A stretch of 39,730 nucleotides of DNA from DAOMOD01 sp964526035. GTDB taxonomy: Bacteria; Pseudomonadota; Gammaproteobacteria; Xanthomonadales; BPKI01. The notes under the pieces are model-generated. The model made no database searches and was not told the DNA's origin. It was given only the letters and a program-made list of their open reading frames with translations. Location: the NCBI GenBank assembly GCA_964526035.1, contig CAZGKE010000013.1, positions 1 through 39,730 on the forward strand, read 5' to 3'. The translations under genes were made by a program, and so were the position numbers. Positions within the stretch are counted from its first letter, which is position 1, and each line of letters begins with the position of its first letter. Shown in pieces: positions 1-8,405 of the stretch.

Positions 1-390
1 CTGGAGATCACCCGCGTGCGCGGCTTCAAGACCCGCGTCCTGGCGACCGATCCGTTCACCTCGGGTGACCTGGGCCTGGCCACGCCTGACACCCGCGCCA
101 ACTTCGTGCTGAACTGGCGCATGGGTGACTTCAGTGCCGGCATCAACGGCAACTACATCGGCGACTCCCAGTCGCTGGTGAGCACTGCCCGGATCCCGTC
201 CTGGACCACCTGGAACCTGCAGGGCTCCTGGAACGCCCCGTGGAACGGCCGCCTGACCCTGGGCGTACGCAACATCGGCGATCGTGCTCCGCCCTTGAGT
301 GCACAGGCCTTTGCGCATCCGTTCTATGACAACGGCCAGTACAACTTCTACGGCCGCGTGCCGTACGTGCGCTACGAGCAGAACTTCTAG
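1..390 (+). CDS. TonB-dependent receptor, C-terminal fragment
   Basis: The reading frame is open from the first base and ends at the TAG at 388-390, so only the last 129 residues of a larger outer-membrane protein are present. The visible part alternates hydrophobic and polar residues in short strands and contains a GVRNIGDRAPP segment. It finishes with PYVRYEQNF, an aromatic terminus ending in Phe, as in outer-membrane beta-barrels recognised by the BAM machinery. The RN-x-x-D-R-x-P-P pattern followed by a final strand is typical of the last strands of TonB-dependent receptors, which import siderophores, peptides, glycans or other ligands using TonB-ExbBD energy. The ligand cannot be inferred because the plug and most of the barrel lie outside the window. 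The short outer-membrane protein at 4014-4822 ends in nearly the same residues. Confidence 0.8.
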   Translation: MEITRVRGFKTRVLATDPFTSGDLGLATPDTRANFVLNWRMGDFSAGINGNYIGDSQSLVSTARIPSWTTWNLQGSWNAPWNGRLTLGVRNIGDRAPPLSAQAFAHPFYDNGQYNFYGRVPYVRYEQNF

Positions 391-429
391 AGCTCGTTTT
401 TCATGCCGGCGCAAGCCGGGATGTCTTCA

Positions 430-459
430 GCGGCCCGCCCAGTGCGGGCCGCTTTTTTT
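430..459 (+). terminator. Intrinsic terminator of the TonB receptor gene
   Basis: A perfect 9-bp stem GCGGCCCGC (430-438) / GCGGGCCGC (444-452) with a 5-nt loop is followed by seven T residues (453-459). It starts 40 bases after the receptor stop codon. Confidence 0.85.
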
Positions 460-560
460 GGTTCACCGCGCTTTGCCGGGAAACGCGGCCTTGATTTTCG
501 GGTCCGGCAGGCGGCGGGTCGAGTTGTGTCATCCATGACCTTGTTTCGTCCGCCCTCCGG

Positions 561-615
561 TAGGAGCCCACCCGTGGGCGACCGTGAGGAAGGGGTCGCG
601 CACGGGTGCGCTCCT
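561..615. repeat. Nested palindromic dispersed repeat, family A
   Basis: Two near-complementary arms, 561-583 and 594-615, face each other across a 10-bp spacer. Each arm is itself palindromic: GCCCACCCGTGGGC in the left and GCGCACGGGTGCGC in the right. The right arm, read in reverse, is identical over 22 bases to a solitary copy at 37387-37408. The layout resembles REP/BIME-type elements of gammaproteobacteria. It sits in the 356-base gene-free stretch between the receptor and the TIGR03032 gene. Confidence 0.7.
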
Positions 616-617
616 GC

Positions 618-650
618 AAAAGAGCAACAAGCGGCGGCCGCTCTTTTTTT
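618..650. terminator. Terminator-like hairpin with T run
   Basis: AAAAGAGC (618-625) can pair with GCTCTTTT (639-646) and the T run continues to 650. It could act in either direction. It directly follows the family A palindrome, and no gene reads into it closely, so its role is uncertain. Confidence 0.45.
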
Positions 651-692
651 CGTGCCCTCTCCCGAGCACGGGCGGCCGGCAGGCTCAGTCGG

Positions 693-698
693 TACAAT
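693..698 (+). promoter_or_regulatory. Possible -10 box for the TIGR03032 gene
   Basis: TACAAT matches the sigma-70 -10 consensus at five of six positions and lies 48 bases before the TTG start at 747. No good -35 is seen at normal spacing. It favours the start at 747 over upstream in-frame starts. Confidence 0.35.
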
Positions 699-746
699 GC
701 CGCTCCCCGCGGAACGCCTCCGCGCACCACAGAGCGATACTGGATC

Positions 747-1781
747 TTGAGCGACCGCGCCTACGATATCTCCGTGACCCGCCATTTCCCGGCGTGGCTC
801 GCCGAGATCAATGCCAGCCTCTGTTTCACCACCTACGAGGCGGGCGCCGTCCTTCTGGCGGGCCTGCGCGAGGAAGGCCACCTGCAGTTCACCTCCCGCA
901 TGGTGGCGCGCGCCATGGGTGTCGCGGCGACCGCGGACAGCCTGTGGGTCGGTACCATGCTGCAGCTGTGGCGCTTCGAGGACATGCTGCAGGGACGCCG
1001 TGGCGCCGGCGGCGAAGACCGCGTCTACGTGCCGCGCATCGGCTACATGACCGGCGACATCGACTGCCACGATGTAGGGGTGGATGGTGACGGCCGTCCG
1101 CTGTTCGTCAACACCCTGTACAGCTGCCTCGCAAGGCCATCGGAACGCTACAGCTTCGAGCCCATTTGGCGCCCGCCATTCATCAGCCGACTGGCCGCGG
1201 AGGATCGCTGCCACCTCAACGGACTGGCGATGGAGCAGGGTGTTCCCGCCTACGTGACCTGCGTCGCGCGCAGCGACGTGGCCGGCGGCTGGCGCGATTT
1301 CCGCGGCGATGGCGGGCTGGTGATCGACACGCGCAGCAACGAAATCGTCTGCTCGGGGCTGTCCATGCCGCACTCGCCGCGTATCCACGAGGGGCGCCTG
1401 TGGCTGCTCAATTCCGGCAGCGGCGAATTCGGCTATGTCGATCGCGAACGCGGCGTGTTCGAGCCGGTGGCGTTCTGCCCCGGCTATCTGCGTGGCCTGG
1501 CGCTGGTCGGCAACTACGCGGTGGTGGGGCTGTCGGCGGCGCGCGAGAACAAGGCGTTCACCGGGCTGGCACTGGACGAGCGCCTCAGCGAGCGCGGCGC
1601 GGTGGCGCGCTGTGCGATCCAGGTGGTCGACCTGCGCAGCGGCGACATCGTCCACGAGCTGCGGATGAAGGGTGAGCTGCGTGAACTCTACGATGTCGCA
1701 GTGATTCCGGGCGTCCGTCTTCCCGGCATGATCGGCTTCGTCGGCGACGAAATCCGCCGCGAAATCACCTTCCCCAGCTGA
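747..1781 (+). CDS. TIGR03032 family protein
   Basis: A 344-residue protein of the conserved family TIGR03032, whose biochemical role I do not know. The family-typical segments are all present: CHLNGLAM, YVTC, a GWRDF segment, GLSMPHSPRIH, LWLLNSGSGEFG, PGYLRGLAL, VGLSAARE, and a YDVAVIPGVRLPGMIGF ending. The repeated short strands suggest a beta-propeller-like fold. The TTG at 747 is chosen because it gives the usual family start a few residues before FPAWLAEINASLCFTTYEAG and lies after a possible -10 box. Upstream in-frame starts fall inside a repeat and a terminator-like hairpin. No signal peptide is visible, so it is probably cytoplasmic. It converges with the oxygenase genes on the other strand, 52 bases away. 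Confidence 0.85.
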   Translation: MSDRAYDISVTRHFPAWLAEINASLCFTTYEAGAVLLAGLREEGHLQFTSRMVARAMGVAATADSLWVGTMLQLWRFEDMLQGRRGAGGEDRVYVPRIGYMTGDIDCHDVGVDGDGRPLFVNTLYSCLARPSERYSFEPIWRPPFISRLAAEDRCHLNGLAMEQGVPAYVTCVARSDVAGGWRDFRGDGGLVIDTRSNEIVCSGLSMPHSPRIHEGRLWLLNSGSGEFGYVDRERGVFEPVAFCPGYLRGLALVGNYAVVGLSAARENKAFTGLALDERLSERGAVARCAIQVVDLRSGDIVHELRMKGELRELYDVAVIPGVRLPGMIGFVGDEIRREITFPS

Positions 1782-1833
1782 GAACCCTCTGAACGAGCCC
1801 GCGCGCGCCGCGCCCGCGGCTGTGGGCCACGCC

Positions 1834-3210
1834 TCAGGCCGGCATGCAGTCAAAGGCGATGCTGACCCGCGGCGGTCCCCCTGCGTGCGGCACGGTGCGG
1901 TGGTAGAAGTACGAGGGAAACAGGATGATTTCGCCAGCCGCAGGTCGGTGACGCGCGATCAGGCAGCGCCCCTCCCACTGCGCACCCAGTTCCTGCGGCG
2001 GTGCGCCGAACTCGATGCAGCCGGCGTCCTCGCCTTCGCCCAGGTCGGTCTGTGCGTAGTACACCCCGGACAGCCAGCCGCTGGGATGGATATGCGGCAG
2101 CTGATGGCCTCCGGCTTCGAGGACGGTGGACCAGATCGACATATGCCAGCGCTGCGGTGCGCGGCGAACCACCGGGTGGCCGCCCTGGCGCAGAGCCTCG
2201 GGAATCCCGGCACGATAGGTTTCGAATGCAGAGGACACGGCGTCGATGAGCGCGCTGACCGCCGGACCACCGTGCAGGCGCAGATCGGCCGACTGGCGTC
2301 CCTGGCGGGTGGTGCGCCCATGCGGATCGCGAAGCAGGCTGGGATCGGCCAGCACCTCGTCGACCAGCGCGCGATTGAAGCCGTCGAGGTCGGCGTATCC
2401 CTGCGGAACCGGTACGTTGGCGACACGCAGCAGGTTGGCATAGTCCATCAACCAGTCGTATTCGGCCTGCTTCTCCAGCGCGGACCAGGCCAGCGCCAGG
2501 CCGGCGAGCGCATTCTGGTTGCCGGGTTGGAAGTGCAGCGCGCGCGCGAAGGAAGCTTCGGCGTCGGCGAAGGCGTCGCGGGTCAGCTGGCAGACGCCCA
2601 GGCTGGCCAGCGCTTCGGCATGGTCGGGTTTCTTCAGGAGCAGCGCCTTCAGGGTGTCCTCGCTGGCATCCACCTGGCCGTCGGCCTTCAGCGCGGCGGC
2701 CAGCCCGAGGTGTGCATCCGGAAGGTCCGGCGACAGCGCGACGGCGCGCCGGTAGGCATCAATGGCTTCACCCGGCGGGGCGTGTTCGCTGAGATGTACG
2801 CCGAGATTCAGGAATGCGCGCGCGTCGTCGGGCGTCATCGACGTCACCCGGGTCAGCGCTTCACGCGCGTCCTGAGGGCGACCGAGCTGCTGCAATAGCA
2901 CGCCGCGCAGCGCGACAGCGTCCGGGCTCTCGGCCGGCGGATCGTCGAGCAGCGCGAGTGCATCGTCGAGACGCCCCAGGTGCGCGCGCAGCAGCGCCAG
3001 GTTGTAGTTGAGCGACGGGTGCCTGGCGCCGGCTTCGACGGCCGATGACAGCACCTGCTCGGCGTCATCGGGACGCTCAAGCCGCATCAGCGCCATGAAC
3101 AGCTGCATGGCCGCCTTGGCATCCGCGGGCTGCGCCTGGTGCATGCGCTGAAGCTCCGGCAGCGCGTCGGCGAAACGCCCCTGTTGCAGCAGCGAGGCGA
3201 GGGCACTCAT
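1834..3210 (-). CDS. TPR protein with C-terminal 2OG-Fe(II) oxygenase domain
   Basis: A 458-residue protein. The first ~270 residues are tetratricopeptide repeats, visible as successive units such as ALPELQRMHQAQPADAKA, LNLGVHLSEHAPPGEAIDAY and EALASLGVCQLTRDAFADAE. The last ~170 residues resemble the putative 2OG-Fe(II) oxygenase family PF13759/TIGR02466: an HIHP segment before WLSGVYYAQ, then LFPSYFYHRTVPH and RVSIAFD. Known family members are predicted iron- and 2-oxoglutarate-dependent hydroxylases; the TPRs would recruit a protein substrate, which is inference. The start ATG at 3208-3210 overlaps the stop of the upstream oxygenase gene by 4 bases (ATGA), so the two are probably translationally coupled. 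An in-frame extension upstream would run into that gene and lacks TPR character. Confidence 0.85.
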   Translation of the reverse strand: MSALASLLQQGRFADALPELQRMHQAQPADAKAAMQLFMALMRLERPDDAEQVLSSAVEAGARHPSLNYNLALLRAHLGRLDDALALLDDPPAESPDAVALRGVLLQQLGRPQDAREALTRVTSMTPDDARAFLNLGVHLSEHAPPGEAIDAYRRAVALSPDLPDAHLGLAAALKADGQVDASEDTLKALLLKKPDHAEALASLGVCQLTRDAFADAEASFARALHFQPGNQNALAGLALAWSALEKQAEYDWLMDYANLLRVANVPVPQGYADLDGFNRALVDEVLADPSLLRDPHGRTTRQGRQSADLRLHGGPAVSALIDAVSSAFETYRAGIPEALRQGGHPVVRRAPQRWHMSIWSTVLEAGGHQLPHIHPSGWLSGVYYAQTDLGEGEDAGCIEFGAPPQELGAQWEGRCLIARHRPAAGEIILFPSYFYHRTVPHAGGPPRVSIAFDCMPA

Positions 3211-3908
3211 GGCGCGCCCCTCGCCCGGGCATCGCCATCCATGGTCAGCCACGCGTTGAACGCGACCACCACGCGCTCGCGTTCGCCCCAATGTGGAAAC
3301 ACCTCGTGCAGCACGTAGGACGGAAACAGCACCAGCTGCCCGGCGCGATGCGTCAGCTGCCAGGCGCCGGTGCGGTAGGGTCCCTGCAGCTGGAAGTTGC
3401 CGGGGTCCGTGAACATGTTGGCAGGCGTCCTCGGGTCGATGAAGCGCACCACACCGCTCGACGGCTTGTCGGCCGGGGCCTCACCCGGATCGATGCAGAA
3501 GATCCCCGACCAGGATGCCATTGGATGGTTGTGGCAGCCCTGGTGCCCCCCCTTCTTAGTGACGTGGAACCAGGAGTGGTAGTGGAAGCGCAGCCGCGCA
3601 TAGTCTTCCGGGCTGTAGCGGTTCAGCTCCTGGATGAATTGCGCCAGCGTCGAATGGATGAACCCGAACAGGCGCTTGACCGGGGGATTCGGCCACGTAT
3701 GCAGGTTGAAGCGACTTTCGAAGATGTCGACCTGGGTGTCACGATAGTTCGGATCGCGAACCTCGTCGGTCTGACTGGCGATGAACAGGGCGCGCAGCTC
3801 CGAGCACAGGGATTCCGCATCGGAGATCTGGACGGTGCCGAAAGGCACCGCGAACAGTGGAGAAATCTGCAGCGGGCCACCGGCCGAAGGTCGATCCATA
3901 GTGTGCAT
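3207..3908 (-). CDS. Putative 2OG-Fe(II) oxygenase (TIGR02466-like)
   Basis: A 233-residue protein, a stand-alone relative of the oxygenase domain in the following gene. Near the middle HNHP precedes ASWSGIFCID, then SSGVVRFIDPR, and near the end LFPSYVLHEVFPH and RVVVAFNAWL. The HxH pair and the distal His are the expected Fe(II) ligands of this family, and the Arg before VVVAFN probably binds 2-oxoglutarate. It overlaps the next gene by ATGA, forming a two-gene unit. The start is uncertain: ATG at 3906-3908, ATG at 3897-3899 and GTG at 3939-3941 are all in frame and none has a strong ribosome binding site. The substrate is unknown; the pairing with a TPR-fused paralogue and a nearby TonB receptor suggests a modified peptide or protein. 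Confidence 0.8.
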   Translation of the reverse strand: MHTMDRPSAGGPLQISPLFAVPFGTVQISDAESLCSELRALFIASQTDEVRDPNYRDTQVDIFESRFNLHTWPNPPVKRLFGFIHSTLAQFIQELNRYSPEDYARLRFHYHSWFHVTKKGGHQGCHNHPMASWSGIFCIDPGEAPADKPSSGVVRFIDPRTPANMFTDPGNFQLQGPYRTGAWQLTHRAGQLVLFPSYVLHEVFPHWGERERVVVAFNAWLTMDGDARARGAP

Positions 3909-4013
3909 GATGAGCGGATGGTGCGCGCGCACGGCAGGCACCAGCGATGACCCGAGGTTGAAAAGGCGGCGTAGATTCTACGCGATTGCCCCGCGGTTGC
4001 CGCCCCAGGTTCC

Positions 4014-4822
4014 CTAAAAGTCCTGGTGGTAGCGCACATACGGCGTGCGGGCACGGGCTTCATCCAGACCGCTGGTGCTGGTCGGGGGCGCGGGTTGCCG
4101 GGTGCGGGTCAACAGGTTTCGCGCACCAAACTGGAATTCTCCCTGCCATGGCATCCGCCATGACACGCCCAGATCGAGGCCGCCCCAGTAATAGGACTGG
4201 CCGAGCGGCTCGCTGTGCACCCAGCGACTGCTGATCTCGCCGCTCANNNNNNNNNNNNNNNNNNNNNNNNNNNNNNNNNNNNNNNNNNNNNNNNNNNNNN
4301 NNNNNNNNNNNNNNNNNNNNNNNNNNNNNNNNNNNNNNNNNNNNNNTGGTTGCCGGCGACCCCGGCGCCCACGCGCCCGAGCGGCTGGCTGTGGACCAAG
4401 CCTGCTGTGGACTCCAGGCACAGCGTACCCACGCTGACAGGACAGGGCGCCAGGAGCGACTCGCCCAAGCCGGCACTCAAGCCCACGGACAGGGCCGATG
4501 TTGCGGGAACCCGCAGCACCAGATCGTGGCCATCCGCTGCTGCGTAGGTACCGGTCGAGTAAGGCTGCGGCGCACGCGGGCGCAGGAAGATCGCGCCACC
4601 GTCGCGCAGACTCAGCTCGAACAGGCCGTCGTCGGAAAGCCAAAGGCGCTGTTCGCCGGAAGGTGCCGTCGCCGGTGCGCCCCTGTACAGCAACCAGTCG
4701 AGCGCCGAAGTGCGCGAAGCGACCTCGCCAGTAGCGGCCTCTGCCAGCACAACCGAAGGCGCCAGCGCGATGGCGATCGCTGCGCCAACCCATCCTGCAT
4801 TCCTGACACTGCGGCTTTTCAT
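4014..4822 (-). CDS. Small secreted/outer-membrane barrel-like protein (interrupted by gap)
   Basis: One gene broken by 100 N at 4247-4346. The N-terminal 158 residues (4347-4822) begin with a signal peptide, MKSRSVRN followed by a hydrophobic stretch ending near VVLAEA. They continue with short strands (QRLWLSDDGLFELSL, GGAIFLRPR, HDLVLRVP). The C-terminal 76 residues (4014-4246) include YYWGGLDLGVSWRMPW and FQFGARNLLTRTRQPAPP, and end in PYVRYHQDF. The end mirrors the TonB receptor at the left edge, but no plug domain is visible, so it looks like a small outer-membrane beta-barrel rather than a full receptor. The two parts fall in different frames by coordinate because the gap is a placeholder. 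I do not recognise a named family. Confidence 0.6.
4247..4346. other. Assembly gap (100 N)
   Basis: Exactly 100 undetermined bases, the usual placeholder for a gap of unknown size, inside the small outer-membrane protein gene. Confidence 0.99.
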
Positions 4823-5054
4823 GATCAAACCTGGTTTCCAGTCTCTGGGAACCCCGGCCAGCGCCGATGGTTCCCGCGCATCCCCGCGAAACCAGTATAG
4901 CGCCAACAGTTGCTGGAATTACCAGCGTTTGCGGGGACAAGCGCGGTGTTCACGCCAGTGAGTGTCAGACAGCGTCTCTTGAGGCAGCGAAGGACTGCAC
5001 CGGGAAACCTGAGGGCTGAGGGTTGCAGTGCGCTGTCGAGCGACGCAGCGGGGC

Positions 5055-5082
5055 TTGTTCAGAGGTAGCGAAGGGCTACACT
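5055..5082 (+). promoter_or_regulatory. Possible promoter of the GGDEF-EAL gene
   Basis: TTGTTC (5055-5060) and TACACT (5077-5082) with a 16-base spacer form a weak sigma-70-like promoter. Transcription would start near 5089, before the ATG at 5115. The rest of 4823-5114 shows no gene. Confidence 0.35.
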
Positions 5083-5114
5083 GGCTGCTGGTGGTTCAGG
5101 TACGGCACGGCGCG

Positions 5115-8100
5115 ATGGTTCCCCGCAGCGAATCCAGCAGTCCGCAGGTCGCCGATCGGGTGGTGTCAAAGCTGTTGGGCGTAGAGCCTGGGACCTCGCT
5201 GCTGATGCTCATGTTCGACTGCGACAGTCCAGCGGCCTGCGACGCGCGCCTGCGCGATGAGTCCGGCGCCGCACTGGGCGTCACCGCGAGACTGTGGCGT
5301 CGCGAGCCTTGCCTGGCGCCGCTGGGCGCGGACGCGGAACGTCCCGGGCTGCGCGAAGCCGTTGACGCGCTGCTGCCGACGGGCGAACAGGCTGGACTCG
5401 GCGCACATCACGGAACTCCGATCGGCGTCTGGAGCCTTGGCTCGATGCAGAGCAGCCATCTGCTGGTTGTCGGAGGGCATGGCCTTGACGATCCGGCCGT
5501 CCGATGCGCGCTGGACACACTCAGCAGACCACTTGCGGAATGGCTCTCACGCCTTGCCGAACTGCAGCACCTGCGCGATACCCTGGAGCGTCTGGAGCAG
5601 TCGCAACGACTGCAGACGGCGCTGTTCGCCATAGCCGATCTCGCCAGCTCCGGCGAGGACATGGACCATGTGTTCCTGCGCCTGCATGAAATTGTCGGCA
5701 ACCTCATGTATGCCGAGAACTTCTACATTGCCCTGTTCGATGCCGGCAGGCAGACGCTGCGCTTTCCCTACTACCGGGACAGCGTCGAAGTCGAGCTGCC
5801 GCCTCCTGACGAGGACTATCACCTCGATGAACTGATGGGCTCCCTGACGCGCTACGTGCTCTCCAACGGAGAGACGCTGATGGGCACGCCGGAGGAGCTC
5901 GACCGCGCTCTCGGCGAGTCATTCGCGCCGGTCGGCGCGCCCTGCGTCGACTGGCTCGGCGTACCCCTGAAGCGCGGCGATTCGGTGATAGGCGCCGTCG
6001 TCGTCCAGAGCTATTCGGAAGCGAACCGCTATGGCGAAAGCGAACGCGCGCTGCTGACCTTCGTCGCGCAGCACATTGCCACTGCCCTGGAGCGCAAACT
6101 CGCCCACGAAGAGCTTGAGCACCGCGTCGCGCAGCGCACCGACGAGTTGCGCGAGGCCAATCGGGTACTGGAACAGGAGGTCCTCGAGCGCCGGCGCGGA
6201 GAACGACTTCAGGCGGCACTGTTCAGAATCGCCCAGCTGGCCACCACCAGCGAGAGCATCGAAGCATTCTACGCTTCGGTGCATGGCGTGGTGGGCGACC
6301 TGCTGTACGCCCGGAACTTCTATATCGCGATGCTGAGCGATGATCGCCAACAGCTGCACTTCCCCTACTCGGTGGACGAGTTCGACCCGCATCGCGATGC
6401 GCGCCGACTGGGTCGTGGCATGACCGAGTACGTTTTGCGCACCGGCAAGGCCATTCTCGCCGACGAGGATGTAGCGGCGGCGCTGCACGCCCGCGGGGAA
6501 GTGATCAGCAGCGGCACCGAGTCGGTGTGCTGGCTGGGCGTGCCCCTGGTCTGCGAGGACAAGACCGTCGGCGTGCTGGCGGTGCAAAGCTACAGCGAAG
6601 AGAACCACTACAACTCTCGCGATCAGGAACTGCTCACCTTCGTGTCGTACCACATCGGCAATGCGCTGGAGCGCAAGCGTGCCGATGACTCACTCAAGCT
6701 TGCCTATCTTGACCTCGAGCAGCGCGTCGACGAGCGCACTGCGGAACTGGCCGCGGCCAACGTGCAGCTGCGCGAGGAGATTGGCCAGCGGCAGAACGTC
6801 GAGGCGCGTCTGATGCACGACGCCCTGCATGATTCGCTGACCGGCCTTCCCAACCGCAGCTACCTGCTCGATCGCCTCAACCATGCGCTCGAGCGCTTTG
6901 CCCTGGGCGGCGGAACGACATTCGCGGTGCTGTTTCTCGACCTCGATCGCTTCAAGGTGATCAACGATTCCGTGGGCCATCTGGTCGGCGACGATCTGCT
7001 CAAGGATGTAGCCGCACGCATCGCGCGCTGCGTGGCCGGATCCGGACTGGTGGCGCGGCTGGGTGGCGACGAGTTTGCGGTACTACTCGACCCGGTGACG
7101 GATCTGGATGCACCAGGCAGATTGGCACAGCGCATCATCGATGGTCTGACGGCACCGTTCCGCGTCTCCGGCAAGGAGCTGTTCACTTCCGCAAGCGTCG
7201 GCATCGCCTTGGGCGCCAGCCGCTATCGCAAGCCCGAAGAGCTGCTGCGCGACGCCGACGTCGCCCTCTACCGGGCCAAGGCCGAGGGCAGGCACCGCTT
7301 CGTGCTGTTTGACGAACGCCTGCATCAGGAAGCCCTGCGACTCCTGGAGCTGGAGGTCGACCTGCGGCGGGCGCTGACGCGCGCGCAGTTTGAGCCCTGG
7401 TTCCAGCCGATCGTCCGGCTCGAGGACGGTGGGGTGGTCGGCTACGAGGCGCTGCTGCGCTGGCGGCATCCGCAGCGCGGCCTGCTGGAGCCGGGTGCGT
7501 TTCTCTCGGTGGCCGAGGACAACGGGCTGGTGGAGTCGATTGACTGGCAGATCTTCGAGTCGGCGTGTCGCCAGGGCCGTCGCCTGCTGCAGGGCAGCGA
7601 GCGTTTTCTGAGCGTGAACGTCTCTGCCCAGCACTTTCGTTCACCGCAGCTTGCCGAAAAGCTGATTGCGCTGCTGGTCGAGACCGGCATCGACGCGCGT
7701 CAACTGCGCCTTGAGGTGACCGAGGGGACCCTGCTCGAGAATCCGCTCCATGTCCGCAGCACCCTGCAGGCTCTTCGCGAGGCGGGCATCGAAGTGGCGC
7801 TCGACGACTTTGGCACGGGCTATTCGTCGCTGAGCTACCTGCATCAGTTTCCGCTGAACTCGCTGAAGATCGACCGTTCGTTCATCGCCTCGCTCGACGT
7901 CGAGCCGGAGGGCAGCGGCACGGCCGTGGTGCGCGCCGTGCTGACCCTGGCACAGGCGCTCGAACTCCAGGTGGTCGCCGAGGGCGTCGAAACCGAGCGC
8001 CAGCGCCGCATCCTCTGCAAGCTCGGCTGCGAATACGGCCAGGGTTTCCTGTTCGCCCGCCCGTCACCGGCCGCTTCCGTGCGTGAGGTCAGCCCGGAAC

Positions 8101-8135
8101 CTGGGCGACAGGATTTCGAAAGGAAACCTTCATAG
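5115..8135 (+). CDS. GAF-GAF-GGDEF-EAL cyclic-di-GMP enzyme
   Basis: A 1006-residue signalling protein. Two similar GAF sensor domains lie at about residues 182-330 and 380-525 (ENFYIALFD / RNFYIAMLS, WLGVPL in both, VVQSYSEAN / AVQSYSEEN). Each is followed by a helical linker (HRVAQRTDELREAN, QRVDERTAELAAAN). The diguanylate cyclase domain starts near 565 (LTGLPN) and has an intact GGDEF at about 650. The RxxD inhibitory site usually found just before GGDEF is missing. The phosphodiesterase domain (about 740-985) has YEALLRW, NVSAQHF, EVTEG, DDFGTG, LKIDRSF, VAEGVET and a Gln in YGQGFLF, so all usual metal and catalytic positions are kept. It could therefore make and degrade cyclic-di-GMP. 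No membrane segment is seen. ATG 5115 is preferred to GTG 5028 because a possible promoter lies between them. Confidence 0.9.
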   Translation: MVPRSESSSPQVADRVVSKLLGVEPGTSLLMLMFDCDSPAACDARLRDESGAALGVTARLWRREPCLAPLGADAERPGLREAVDALLPTGEQAGLGAHHGTPIGVWSLGSMQSSHLLVVGGHGLDDPAVRCALDTLSRPLAEWLSRLAELQHLRDTLERLEQSQRLQTALFAIADLASSGEDMDHVFLRLHEIVGNLMYAENFYIALFDAGRQTLRFPYYRDSVEVELPPPDEDYHLDELMGSLTRYVLSNGETLMGTPEELDRALGESFAPVGAPCVDWLGVPLKRGDSVIGAVVVQSYSEANRYGESERALLTFVAQHIATALERKLAHEELEHRVAQRTDELREANRVLEQEVLERRRGERLQAALFRIAQLATTSESIEAFYASVHGVVGDLLYARNFYIAMLSDDRQQLHFPYSVDEFDPHRDARRLGRGMTEYVLRTGKAILADEDVAAALHARGEVISSGTESVCWLGVPLVCEDKTVGVLAVQSYSEENHYNSRDQELLTFVSYHIGNALERKRADDSLKLAYLDLEQRVDERTAELAAANVQLREEIGQRQNVEARLMHDALHDSLTGLPNRSYLLDRLNHALERFALGGGTTFAVLFLDLDRFKVINDSVGHLVGDDLLKDVAARIARCVAGSGLVARLGGDEFAVLLDPVTDLDAPGRLAQRIIDGLTAPFRVSGKELFTSASVGIALGASRYRKPEELLRDADVALYRAKAEGRHRFVLFDERLHQEALRLLELEVDLRRALTRAQFEPWFQPIVRLEDGGVVGYEALLRWRHPQRGLLEPGAFLSVAEDNGLVESIDWQIFESACRQGRRLLQGSERFLSVNVSAQHFRSPQLAEKLIALLVETGIDARQLRLEVTEGTLLENPLHVRSTLQALREAGIEVALDDFGTGYSSLSYLHQFPLNSLKIDRSFIASLDVEPEGSGTAVVRAVLTLAQALELQVVAEGVETERQRRILCKLGCEYGQGFLFARPSPAASVREVSPEPGRQDFERKPS

Positions 8136-8405
8136 CGCCAGGGCGACGCCAGTGGCGATCTGAGGATGGGTGACGAACTACGAGGGAACGCTGCTCTTCG
8201 GCTACGTTGCGAACTACGCGGACCCATGCTCTTTTCGCGGGTCCTGAATGCCGAACCTCGAATCCCGAGTCCACCCTGGCTTGGACAGTGGGAGGGGCCT
8301 CAGCCCTGACAGCGACGGATCCTGACTGAGCGGGACGGCTGAGGCCCCTCCCACAGAATATCGAGGTACTTCCCGGTCCCCGGTCCCAAGTCCCGGCGCA
8401 AGCCC
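8136..8405. other. Gene-free spacer rich in inverted repeats
   Basis: No coding potential is seen. The spacer holds a short hairpin GGACCC (8220-8225) / GGGTCC (8239-8244) within a GCGGACCCATGCTCTT element (8218-8233) that recurs at 39631-39646. It also holds the perfect inverted repeat listed separately. The GGDEF-EAL gene and hslO converge on it. Confidence 0.6.
8288..8354. repeat. Perfect 18-bp inverted repeat, family B
   Basis: GTGGGAGGGGCCTCAGCC (8288-8305) is exactly complementary to 8337-8354, with a 31-base spacer. A single related arm, GGCTGAGGCCCCTCCTGC, is at 37441-37458. It lies between two convergent genes and could fold into a long hairpin on either transcript, but there is no T run. 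Confidence 0.75.

Noticed and set aside
387..1853. 488-codon open frame opposite the TIGR03032 gene
   Set aside because: It crosses a terminator, a palindromic repeat and a T run, and its product resembles no family.
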